The notes below the pieces were generated by a model that saw only the letters and a program-made list of their open reading frames with translations, ran no database searches and had not been told where the DNA came from. A stretch of 64,000 nucleotides of DNA from contig CAZILL010000002.1 in the NCBI GenBank assembly GCA_964540105.1, forward strand, positions 806,001 through 870,000. The letters run 5' to 3'. Origin of the DNA: DATKJY01 sp964540105. GTDB lineage: Bacteria; Zixibacteria; MSB-5A5; GN15; FEB-12. A program made the translations under genes and the position numbers. Position 1 is the stretch's first letter, and each line of letters begins with the position of its first letter. Shown in pieces: positions 32,766 through 40,211 of this stretch.

Positions 32766-33401
32766 ATGTCCAAGTTCATCCGTTCAGTAGCGGCATTGGT
32801 CGTTATCTTTCTCGTTGCCGCGGGAATCGTCTGGGCTGAAGAGAAGGGGAAAGACGCACCCAAGACAGGGAAGACTGGCGAGCCGTTAGCCATAGCTCTG
32901 AAGCTCTCCGGTAAGGGAGTTGTCAACGACAGCACGGTCAAGGCCGGCGAGCCTTTCTCGGTCGACATCTATTTCGCCAATGACAAGCATGTGCGCGGCT
33001 TTACCGCCGGGCTGAAGGTTTCCTCAGCAGACATAAAGACGATCACTCACCCGTCCGACTCAGGCAAGGGGATCAACGAGAACGGCGACATTAAGGGATA
33101 CAACGGCTGGCAGGATAATTCTATTTGGGACCTGACCGGACTCAAAGTCGCCAAAACGGATTGGGATGGCACGTTGCCAGATGTAGCCGGATTTCTTGCC
33201 AGTGCGATGAAGAAGACCTTCGATCCGCAAGGTATGACCAAGAATCTCTCGATGGATCTTGTTGTCTCGGAGCCGGGAACACTGGTGATCGATTCTTGTT
33301 TCTATCCGCCATCGAATTCATGGAAGTTCATTACGACGGACAATCGTCAGGGTATGAAAGCGCTCTGGAAGGGGCCGTACCACTTCAAGGTAGTGAAGTA
33401 A
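32766..33401 (+). CDS. Secreted protein with a cohesin-like beta-sandwich (putative)
   Basis: A 211-residue exported protein. The signal peptide (MSKFIRSVAALVVIFLVAAGIVWA) is followed by a lysine-rich linker, and then about 170 residues of beta-rich sequence. The segment KAGEPFSVDIYFANDKHVRGFTAGLKVSS resembles the opening strands of cohesin or other carbohydrate-binding beta-sandwiches (G-D/E-x-F-x-V-x-I, then G-F/A-x-x-x-L-x). No membrane span follows the signal. GGAG precedes the start, and a clear terminator lies 15 bases after the stop, so it is a single-gene unit. The domain call is tentative; I do not recognise a family with certainty. Confidence 0.6.
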   Translation: MSKFIRSVAALVVIFLVAAGIVWAEEKGKDAPKTGKTGEPLAIALKLSGKGVVNDSTVKAGEPFSVDIYFANDKHVRGFTAGLKVSSADIKTITHPSDSGKGINENGDIKGYNGWQDNSIWDLTGLKVAKTDWDGTLPDVAGFLASAMKKTFDPQGMTKNLSMDLVVSEPGTLVIDSCFYPPSNSWKFITTDNRQGMKALWKGPYHFKVVK

Positions 33402-33416
33402 GAAGGATTGATCATG

Positions 33417-33445
33417 AAACCCGCCTGTTGGCGGGTTTCTCTTTT
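33417..33445 (+). terminator. Rho-independent terminator
   Basis: AAACCCGCC (33417-33425) pairs with GGCGGGTTT (33430-33438), a 9-bp stem with a 4-base loop, followed by TTTCTCTTTT. Confidence 0.92.
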
Positions 33446-33478
33446 GTGCCTCAGGGCTGGTTCGCTGGTTGAAGCAGA

Positions 33479-34321
33479 ATGGAAGTCATGTCCTTCGTAA
33501 CGAGATTGATACTTCGATTCAGCGTCTGTCTTGCCGTGCCGATGTTTCTGACTACGATTGGAATCAGCGCAAGGGCTGGTGAACCAGTCGCGAGCGATTC
33601 CGCAAAGGATCAGTCGCCCCGGCTGATTGTCCGCGTGGATCGGCGCGAGATAACCGATCGCAGGATCATGGATACTCTTGATGTTTCACTCGAGACTTTC
33701 CAATTCCCGGCGGCGGGATTCGACCTCAAGATAGCCTGCAACAGTCGGTTTGTTGATATAGTGGGAATCATCCCGGGGAAGATTTTTGATTCGTGCCGGT
33801 GGGACTATTTCACAGCACGACGTCTGGAAACACGATCGGAGAGCAACTACCCTCAGACACTATGGAAGGCGGTTGGACTTGCACAGATGCCGTCAGACAC
33901 TTCGCGGCCGATCTGCTTTGGCTTCGACTCTGCGGCCTCGCTGGTCAGGCTGATGGTCAGCAATCATCATGTTCTGCAGATGCCGGAGACTACGGCCGCC
34001 ATCTTCTTCTTCTGGGAACAGTGCACGGATAACTGCATCTCTGGTCTCTCGGGCGAGAAGCTCGCGCTCTCCGCAAGCGTCGCTGACTACTTCCCAGTGA
34101 CTCTGCTCGATTCTGAGAATTTGTTTCCGACTCACAAAGGCGCTCCTCGACAGTGTGTGAAGCTCTCGACCACCAATCCCCCGCTGAAGTGCATCGAATT
34201 TCATAACGGCGGTGTGGCGTTTCGCTACCCGTCGGGAAAGCCTGATCCGATAGAATCGGTTGATTCGCTTCCGAAATCAAAATCGACCCGCGAGAAGATC
34301 AACGGGCACAAGCGCCGGTAG
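33479..34321 (+). CDS. Secreted protein with cohesin-like segment, unknown function
   Basis: A 280-residue protein with a signal peptide ending near ISARA (about residue 33); the start may instead be the ATG at 33488. The central region has the pattern FQFPAAGFDLKIACNSRFVDIVGIIPG, then IFDSCRWDYFTARR. This order (hydrophobic-G-F-D-L-K, a later V-x-G-I-I-P-G, and a C-x-W-x-Y-F-T segment) resembles cohesin-like domains that accompany dockerins. Cysteines are several, with C-T-D-N-C a close pair that may be disulfide-linked. The C-terminus is basic. It is weakly similar in layout to the preceding secreted protein, and both lie near the dockerin peptidase only at 30 kb distance. Domain call is inference. 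Confidence 0.55.
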   Translation: MEVMSFVTRLILRFSVCLAVPMFLTTIGISARAGEPVASDSAKDQSPRLIVRVDRREITDRRIMDTLDVSLETFQFPAAGFDLKIACNSRFVDIVGIIPGKIFDSCRWDYFTARRLETRSESNYPQTLWKAVGLAQMPSDTSRPICFGFDSAASLVRLMVSNHHVLQMPETTAAIFFFWEQCTDNCISGLSGEKLALSASVADYFPVTLLDSENLFPTHKGAPRQCVKLSTTNPPLKCIEFHNGGVAFRYPSGKPDPIESVDSLPKSKSTREKINGHKRR

Positions 34322-34326
34322 TCAAG

Positions 34327-34344
34327 GCAGGGGGCTCGCCCTGC
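34327..34344 (+). other. Stem-loop after the secreted protein gene
   Basis: GCAGGG (34327-34332) and CCCTGC (34339-34344) form a 6-bp stem just after the stop codon, without a T-run. It may end transcription weakly before the sucCD promoter. Confidence 0.3.
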
Positions 34345-34384
34345 AACCAATTGCCAGTCAACGCGATACACGCTCCAATTCCGG

Positions 34385-34412
34385 TTGACAAATAACCCGA
34401 ATCCTGTACATT
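34385..34412 (+). promoter_or_regulatory. Candidate promoter of sucCD
   Basis: Perfect TTGACA (34385-34390), a 16-base spacer and TACATT (34407-34412, 4 of 6). The predicted start near 34419 leaves about 57 untranslated bases before the sucC ATG. Confidence 0.55.
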
Positions 34413-34475
34413 GCCCTGACTTGTGAAAGATGTAACGTTGGTGAAAGTTCATACTTCGTTTGGGGAACAGTACTT

Positions 34476-35672
34476 ATGAGATTATTCGAGTTTGAAGGGA
34501 AAGATCTCTTCAAGAGGTTCAAGATCCCGGTTTCCGAGGGTCGCTTGGCCAAAACGCCAGATGAGACCTACGCCGCCGCCAAGCAGTTCGGGTGTCCAGT
34601 GGTCATCAAGTCCCAGGTGCTGATAGGGGGACGAGGCAAGGCCGGCGGAATAAGGATCGCCGAAAATCCCGAACAGGCTCACGCGATCGCCCAGGAGCTG
34701 TTTGCTCTTACGATCAAAGGGTATCCTGTCGAGCAGCTTTTGATGGAGCCAAAACTCGTGATCACCAAGGAGTACTACGTCGGTGTCACCATAGATCGCG
34801 CGAACTACAAACTCGTGGTTATTGCCTCGGGTGACGGTGGCGTCGACATCGAGGAGACCGCAGCCAAGCATCCGGAGCGAATCGTCAAGAAATCGCTCTC
34901 AATCGAAGAGCCGCTGTACGGTTTTGAAGCGTTGGCGATCGCGAAACAGATCGACATTCCGGCCGCGCTGATCCGAAGCGGGGCTGATATTATTGTCGCT
35001 CTGTTCAACATGTTCAAGAAGTACGATGCCAAATTGGTGGAGATCAATCCGCTGGTCCTGACCTCAGATATGAAGTTGATTGCGGCCGACGCCAGGGTAT
35101 CGTTAGATGACGACGCGCTTTTTCGCCACCGGGAACTTGGCGACATGGGAATTGAAAAACGTCACGAAGAAGGGGAGATGTCCCCTCGTGAGAAGCAGGC
35201 CACAGAATGGGGGATCCCGTATCTTGATCTTGATGGTGATATTGGTATGTTCCCCGGGGGGGCGGGATTTGGGATTATGGGGAATGACTTCATCCACTAC
35301 TACGGCGGCAAACCGGCCAATTTTATGGACTCCGGAGGAGGTCCGACACCGGAGCGCATCGCCCAAATGCTGGTCCTGCTCGACGAGAACCCGGCCGTGA
35401 AGGCGATCTTCGGCGCCCGTTTTGGCGGGATTAGCCGGTGCGACGACTTTGCCCGCGGGGTAGTAATATTTCTCAAGAATCACGGGCTATCCAAGCCGAT
35501 CGTCATGCGCATGACTGGCAACATGTGGCAGGAGGGTGTCCGTATTTTCGAGCAAGCCAAACAGGAAGATCCGTCTCTGTTCGCGAAAGTTGAATTCCAC
35601 GGGATCGAAACTCCCATTGAAGAGATTTCTAAACGAGCGGTCGAGCTGGCCGCTCAGGAACGGGGGCGGTGA
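34476..35672 (+). CDS. sucC: Succinate-CoA ligase (ADP-forming) beta subunit
   Basis: A 398-residue ATP-grasp subunit of the TCA enzyme that makes succinate and ATP or GTP from succinyl-CoA. The N-terminal ATP-grasp fold has VVIKSQVLIGGRGKAGGI (nucleotide and phosphate contacts) and LVEINPLV. The C-terminal domain carries GGGPTPERIAQMLVLL and AIFGARFGGISRCDDFARG, with the phosphohistidine-relay power helix. It is in the same operon as sucD, overlapping it by one base (TGATG). The length is typical. Together with sdhCAB next door, it points to an operating TCA route in this organism. Confidence 0.93.
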   Translation: MRLFEFEGKDLFKRFKIPVSEGRLAKTPDETYAAAKQFGCPVVIKSQVLIGGRGKAGGIRIAENPEQAHAIAQELFALTIKGYPVEQLLMEPKLVITKEYYVGVTIDRANYKLVVIASGDGGVDIEETAAKHPERIVKKSLSIEEPLYGFEALAIAKQIDIPAALIRSGADIIVALFNMFKKYDAKLVEINPLVLTSDMKLIAADARVSLDDDALFRHRELGDMGIEKRHEEGEMSPREKQATEWGIPYLDLDGDIGMFPGGAGFGIMGNDFIHYYGGKPANFMDSGGGPTPERIAQMLVLLDENPAVKAIFGARFGGISRCDDFARGVVIFLKNHGLSKPIVMRMTGNMWQEGVRIFEQAKQEDPSLFAKVEFHGIETPIEEISKRAVELAAQERGR

Positions 35673-36538
35673 TGGCTATCCTGGTAGACAAGAAGAGTCG
35701 CGTGATGGTTCAGGGCATAACAGGATCGGCCGGTAAGTTCCATGCCGAGCGAATGACCGCGTATGGTACCACAATCGTGGGCGGGACATCTCCGGGCAAG
35801 GGGGGGACGGTCATCCTCGACAAGCCCGTGTTTGATACGGTCGCCGAGTGTGTCAAGCAGACAGGCGCCGATGTCTCGGTCATCTTTCTGCCTGCGCCGG
35901 CTGTGAAGGAGGCCGCGATTGAGGCGATCCGCGCCGGTATCAAGTTTCTTGTCGTTGTTCCCGAACATATTCCCATTCATGATATGCTGTTTGTACGCGA
36001 AGAAGCGGTTCGTCATCAGGCCACTGTCATCGGGGGAAACACAGCCGGAATCATCACTCCCGGCGAGGCGAATCTGGGCATCATGCCGGACATCGCGTTC
36101 ACGCCGGGTCGTGTGGGGACTGTTTCGCGCTCGGGTTCGATCACCTATTACGTCGCCGACACCCTGACCCGGACTGGCCACGGTCAGACGACTTGCGTAG
36201 GACTGGGCGGGGATCCGGTTCTGGGCTCCACGTTCGATGAAATACTCTGGAAATTCGAACAGGACGAAAAGACGAAAGCAGTTGTCATGTGCGGAGAGAT
36301 CGGCGGCGTGTATGAGGAGCGGGCGACGGCGGTCATTCCCAAGATGAAGACCCCAGTACTTGCCATGATCGGTGGTATGTTCGCACCCCAAGGGAAACGG
36401 ATGGGGCATGCGGGCGCGATTGTTGAAGGATCGATGGGAACTGCGAAGGAGAAACTGGAGCTCCTTGCTCGTGCGGGTGCACACCCCTGCCGGACTTTCA
36501 AGGAGATTCCAGTGACCTTGAAGAGGCTGGGCGTATAG
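35672..36538 (+). CDS. sucD: Succinate-CoA ligase alpha subunit
   Basis: A 288-residue subunit carrying the phosphorylated histidine. The ATG at 35672 overlaps the sucC stop. The CoA-binding N-terminal domain has VMVQGITGSAGKFHAERM, then GGTSPGKGG. The ligase domain has GGNTAGIITPGEANLGIMPD, SRSGSITYYV and GLGGDPVLGST. The catalytic histidine lies at residue 246 in RMGHAGAIVEG, the same number as in the E. coli enzyme. The enzyme pairs with SucC; no ADP or GDP preference can be told by eye. Confidence 0.93.
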   Translation: MAILVDKKSRVMVQGITGSAGKFHAERMTAYGTTIVGGTSPGKGGTVILDKPVFDTVAECVKQTGADVSVIFLPAPAVKEAAIEAIRAGIKFLVVVPEHIPIHDMLFVREEAVRHQATVIGGNTAGIITPGEANLGIMPDIAFTPGRVGTVSRSGSITYYVADTLTRTGHGQTTCVGLGGDPVLGSTFDEILWKFEQDEKTKAVVMCGEIGGVYEERATAVIPKMKTPVLAMIGGMFAPQGKRMGHAGAIVEGSMGTAKEKLELLARAGAHPCRTFKEIPVTLKRLGV

Positions 36539-36577
36539 CAGCCACCTCCAGCTGGAACCGTCATTATTTACGCTATC

Positions 36578-36594
36578 GCGCAAGATATCTGCGC
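36578..36594 (+). other. Stem-loop after sucD
   Basis: GCGCA (36578-36582) and TGCGC (36590-36594) enclose AGATATC, making a near-perfect palindrome 40 bases after the sucD stop. It is followed by only ATTTAT. A weak terminator or an operator are both possible. A second small hairpin with CGGGC and GCCCG arms lies about 50 bases further downstream. Confidence 0.3.
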
Positions 36595-36696
36595 ATTTAT
36601 GGCAATCTCTTCGTAAATTAACCTGCGACAAGGTATCTCGCGGGCGGTTGCCCGAACGGAACGAAGGTAAGAGCAACATTGAGAGACACATACGCC

Positions 36697-37728
36697 ATGG
36701 GGACGAGCTTCAATGAGCCTGAGATTGGTGCGAGGATCTATCGCGGGCGGAGCGTTGAGGCTACCCACTACGCATCCATCGCTGTGGTGGACGGCGCAGG
36801 CACGCTGACTCACGCTCTTGGTGATCCGTATCTGGTTACGATGACCCGATCCTCGATCAAGCCCTTTCAATTGGCGCCACTGGTTATGACGGGCGCAGCC
36901 GACCACTACAAGTTCTCCAATGAACAACTGGCGATCATGTCCGGATCGCATTCCGGAACCGACGAACATCGTGTGGTAGTGCAGTCCAATCTTGAGCGGG
37001 CGGGGAACAGACCGGAAGATCTGAAGTGCGGAGCACATCTACCGCTGTATATGCAGATCGAAAACCTCTATCCCCGAGACAGTGAGGATAAGGACCCGGT
37101 GCGTCACAATTGTTCGGGAAAGCACTCGGGCTTTCTGGCGCTGGCGCGCTTCATGGGGGTCGCTGCCGAAGACTACCTCGATCCGGAGAGTAAGTCCCAG
37201 AAGTTGATCAAGAAGACGATTGCGGAAATCTGCGAGTATGATCAGGAGAAGATGTATATTGGCACTGACGGATGTTCGGCCCCCAATTACCCCCTCCCGC
37301 TGGCCAGCCTTGCCCTGGGCTTTATGAAACTCGCCAATCCGGACAGATGTCCAAATGATCTTGGAAAAGCGTTAAAGCGCATAGGCGACGCGATTACCCA
37401 AGCGCCATATATGGTCTCAGGACTGAAGCGACTCGACTACAACCTCATGATCTCATTTCATGGCACGATTGTCTGCAAAGGGGGGGCTGAGGGGCTTCAA
37501 GGGATTGGGTTCTCGAATCCCCCAATCGGGATCGCGATCAAAGTTCATGACGGCAACGCTCGCGCGCTGGGCGCTATCTGCGTTGAAGCGCTCAAGCAAC
37601 TGGGGATTCTCCGGAATATGGGAGATTATCCGGAGCTCTATCGTTATGAAAAACCCGAAGTTCGGAGCAATCGTGATCTTGTCACAGGACACATTGTTCC
37701 CGAATTCAAGCTGAAGGAAGTGCGGTAG
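36697..37728 (+). CDS. Class 3 (Rhizobium-type) L-asparaginase, Asparaginase_II family
   Basis: A 343-residue enzyme predicted to hydrolyse asparagine to aspartate and ammonia in the cytoplasm. Motifs SGSHSGT, HNCSGKHSGF and DGCSAPNYPL belong to the PF06089 family. Counting from the ATG at 36697, C139, K142 and C193 have exactly the spacing of the zinc-binding C135, K138 and C189 in the Rhizobium etli enzyme ReAV. The start is uncertain: a TTG at 36679 would add six residues, and neither has a good ribosome site. Tryptophanase follows 140 bases later, so the pair may form an amino-acid degradation unit. Glutaminase activity is not expected for this class. Confidence 0.9.
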   Translation: MGTSFNEPEIGARIYRGRSVEATHYASIAVVDGAGTLTHALGDPYLVTMTRSSIKPFQLAPLVMTGAADHYKFSNEQLAIMSGSHSGTDEHRVVVQSNLERAGNRPEDLKCGAHLPLYMQIENLYPRDSEDKDPVRHNCSGKHSGFLALARFMGVAAEDYLDPESKSQKLIKKTIAEICEYDQEKMYIGTDGCSAPNYPLPLASLALGFMKLANPDRCPNDLGKALKRIGDAITQAPYMVSGLKRLDYNLMISFHGTIVCKGGAEGLQGIGFSNPPIGIAIKVHDGNARALGAICVEALKQLGILRNMGDYPELYRYEKPEVRSNRDLVTGHIVPEFKLKEVR

Positions 37729-37869
37729 TTCTCATGTGGCGAATCATGACACTGCCAGTGCACCTTGGGCTCAATTACCATCGCCGCCGTATCAAAGATC
37801 ACACCTAAGATACTCTCTTTTCTCAGCGGTCGCAGAGCATTCCGTACGCGTGAAAGAAAGGAGAAATCG

Positions 37870-39273
37870 ATGTATCACCGTCAACCGACAGAACCTTACC
37901 GCATCAAAGCAGTCGAACCGATCAGGCTCTTGGATCGGAAGCAGCGAGAGCAGAAGATAAGGCAAGCTGCATACAATGTTTTCAAGCTTGATGCCGCCGA
38001 CATTTACATAGATTTGCTGACCGATTCCGGTACCGGCGCCATGTCCAACGCGCAGTGGGCCGCCCTTATGATGGGGGACGAGTCCTACGCTGGAGCACGA
38101 TCGTTTCGCACGTTTGAGAGCACTGTCCAGACAATCTTCCGTAAACGTTTCGTCATACCGGTCCATCAGGGTCGAGTAGCGGAGAACCTGATCTTCAGCA
38201 CTGTTTTGAAGAAGGGACAATTCGTCCTTAATAACACGCACTTTGACACGACGCGTGGCAATGTGCTCCATAAGGGAGGGATCCCTGTCGACCTGCCCTG
38301 TCCCCAGTCAAGATCAACCGATCCGCTTCAGTTCAAGGGGAACATGGATACTGCAAAGCTCGAAGAGTTCATTAAGGAACATGGTGTTGACGTAATTGCG
38401 ATGGTGATCATGACCGTCACTAACAACTCGTTGGGGGGGCAGCCGGTCTCGATGGCGAATATCCATGAGACGTCGGAAATCTGCCGACGCTACCGTATTC
38501 CGTTCTACTTTGACTGCGCGCGCTTCGCCGAGAACTGCTACTTCATCAAGCGGGACGAAGCGGGTTACGCCGAAGTGAGTATCCCTCAGATCGCGGCCGA
38601 GATGTTCGAAGCTGCCGACGGGGCCTTGATGTCTGCCAAGAAGGACGGACTGGCGAATATTGGAGGCTTGATCGCCCTCAACGACGAACAGCTGTACCAG
38701 CGAATCACGGAACTGATGGTGCTCATCGAAGGGTTTCCGACGTACGGCGGGCTGGCGGGGCGTGACCTTGAAGTACTGGCTGTTGGCCTGCGCGAGGTCA
38801 TGGAGTTCGATTATCTCGATTTCCGTATCGGGCAAGTCCATTATTTCGGTGAAAAGATCAAAGAAGCGGGGATGCCTATCATTGAGCCAACAGGAGGTCA
38901 CGCGATTTTTGTCGATGCCGGCCGCCTCCTGCCTCAAATTCAGCCCGAGCACTTCCCCGGGCAGGGGTTGGCCGTCGCATTCTATCTTGAGGGGGGAATA
39001 CGCGCTGTGGAGATTGGTACTCTCATGTTTGGCGGAATCGATCAGTGCACGGGTAAGAAACTCACGTCACAGAAGGAACTTGTCCGAATGGCACTGCCAC
39101 GACGAGTTTTCACCAATTCACACATTGACTATGTGGCCGAGGTTGCCGAGCGGATTGTGACCAAGAAGTCCGACATTCACGGATTCCGAATCACGAAAGA
39201 GAGCGAGTTCCTCCGTCACTTTACCTGTGAGCTCGCAGAACTCTCGGCGGAAGAAGTGAATCTGGCTCGATAG
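37870..39273 (+). CDS. tnaA: Tryptophanase
   Basis: A 467-residue pyridoxal-phosphate lyase converting tryptophan to indole, pyruvate and ammonia. GGAG lies seven bases before the ATG at 37870; longer readings lack a ribosome site. The order is clear: SDSGTGAMS-type opening (TDSGTGAMSNAQWAALM), NTHFDTTRG, TNNSLGGQPVSMAN, DCARFAENCYFIK, and the cofactor lysine in MSAKKDGLANIGG. At the position that separates tryptophanase from tyrosine phenol-lyase, the sequence reads AVEIGT (tryptophanase has VEIG; tyrosine phenol-lyase has MERG). This favours tryptophanase. No leader peptide (TnaC-like) or tnaB permease is seen; the 37729-37869 gap shows no clear signal. Confidence 0.92.
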   Translation: MYHRQPTEPYRIKAVEPIRLLDRKQREQKIRQAAYNVFKLDAADIYIDLLTDSGTGAMSNAQWAALMMGDESYAGARSFRTFESTVQTIFRKRFVIPVHQGRVAENLIFSTVLKKGQFVLNNTHFDTTRGNVLHKGGIPVDLPCPQSRSTDPLQFKGNMDTAKLEEFIKEHGVDVIAMVIMTVTNNSLGGQPVSMANIHETSEICRRYRIPFYFDCARFAENCYFIKRDEAGYAEVSIPQIAAEMFEAADGALMSAKKDGLANIGGLIALNDEQLYQRITELMVLIEGFPTYGGLAGRDLEVLAVGLREVMEFDYLDFRIGQVHYFGEKIKEAGMPIIEPTGGHAIFVDAGRLLPQIQPEHFPGQGLAVAFYLEGGIRAVEIGTLMFGGIDQCTGKKLTSQKELVRMALPRRVFTNSHIDYVAEVAERIVTKKSDIHGFRITKESEFLRHFTCELAELSAEEVNLAR

Positions 39274-39287
39274 GGTGAAAGGTGAAT

Positions 39288-39878
39288 ATGCGCGCGTTCT
39301 ATATCGCTTCTTCCGTTGTCCTGCTTTCCTTTGTGGTTGGCGCCGGATGTATCAAAATCCAAACCGGATCTCAGACTGCGGACGAAGCTAAAGAGTCATC
39401 GGAGGTACGAGCCAAAGAATTCCAGGTGCAATGGGCCACGCGCCTGCAGGCGGCGCCACCGCTCGAGAAAATCAGTTTGGTGAGGACCCTCATGGATTCA
39501 GTCGCGGCCAGCTACTTCCGATATGGGCGAAGTGTCTCTGAGCAGTGGCGGCAGGGATCCTCCGGACGCGGAAAACCAATCGAAGACACAGAAATGCAAG
39601 CGACAGTCCAACGCTGGAATGAGGCCCAGAAGCCGGTGATGAAGGGATATGATGCCGTGGTCGAAAACGGGATTGATCAAATCAAGCAGAGTGGGGTTTT
39701 CGACGAGCGAGTCCTCACTAAACTCCTGCAGCTTCGGGACAACTTCTTCAGGGTCTGCGATGCCGTCTTCTTTCCGACTGGGAATCCGGACAGCTACGAC
39801 GAGAAACTCGGGTCGCTCAGCCGCGACAACGCCCGATTCAGCTCGGAACTTGAACAGGAGGTGAGGCGTTTTCAGTAG
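39288..39878 (+). CDS. Small lipoprotein of unknown function
   Basis: A 196-residue protein with a lipoprotein signal (MRAFYIASSVVLLSFVVGAGC, lipobox GAGC at about residue 21) and then a polar, mostly helical chain (EESSEVRAKEFQVQWATRLQAA, LVRTLMDSVAASYF and later helices). AAAGGTG lies just before the ATG; a GTG at 39282 is an alternative. I do not recognise the family. It starts 14 bases after tnaA, so it may be cotranscribed with it. An envelope anchor or a periplasmic helical protein are the most that can be said. The following 39879-40211 stretch has no gene. Confidence 0.72.
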   Translation: MRAFYIASSVVLLSFVVGAGCIKIQTGSQTADEAKESSEVRAKEFQVQWATRLQAAPPLEKISLVRTLMDSVAASYFRYGRSVSEQWRQGSSGRGKPIEDTEMQATVQRWNEAQKPVMKGYDAVVENGIDQIKQSGVFDERVLTKLLQLRDNFFRVCDAVFFPTGNPDSYDEKLGSLSRDNARFSSELEQEVRRFQ

Positions 39879-40097
39879 GTTGGCTGATCACTTTCGACTC
39901 ATCTGGGTCTGACAGGGAGAAAAAAGTGAAGAAGATTTCACGAACAACCGGGGGAAACTGGGCCCGGATCGCTCAATAACGACGTGTTGGTCTCAGTTAA
40001 GTACTTGTCTGGTATGACTATACTCATATAGAGAGGGGAGAGGCTTCAACTCGGCCGGCAAATTGCATATCAACTGAACGTATTTCCCGCCCTGATC

Positions 40098-40126
40098 TTG
40101 ACAATTGCGCGGGAACTTATTATTAT
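40098..40126 (+). promoter_or_regulatory. Strong sigma70-type promoter of the T9SS-like operon
   Basis: Perfect TTGACA (40098-40103), ideal 17-base spacer and TATTAT (40121-40126, 5 of 6). It is the best promoter match in the window. It leaves about 80 untranslated bases before the C25 peptidase start. The remainder of the 39879-40211 gap has an A-rich run and no ORF or hairpin that I can name. Confidence 0.75.
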
Positions 40127-40211
40127 GAACCGGCTTATAAGAACAGGAGACAATCTATAGCGACACAGCTAACGAAAAGAATAGAATCGTAACAAATACC
40201 GAGTACGTTAG

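Noticed and set aside
35654..36691. Minus-strand frame of 345 codons opposite sucD
   Set aside because: Shadow of sucD: no motif, no ribosome site, and sucD carries the catalytic histidine motif in the correct frame.
37765..37869. Upstream extension of tryptophanase to 37765
   Set aside because: GGAG before ATG 37870 and the typical N-terminus of the family support the shorter form; the extension has no ribosome site.
37870..39273. Tyrosine phenol-lyase instead of tryptophanase
   Set aside because: The discriminating segment reads AVEIGT as in tryptophanase, not MERG.
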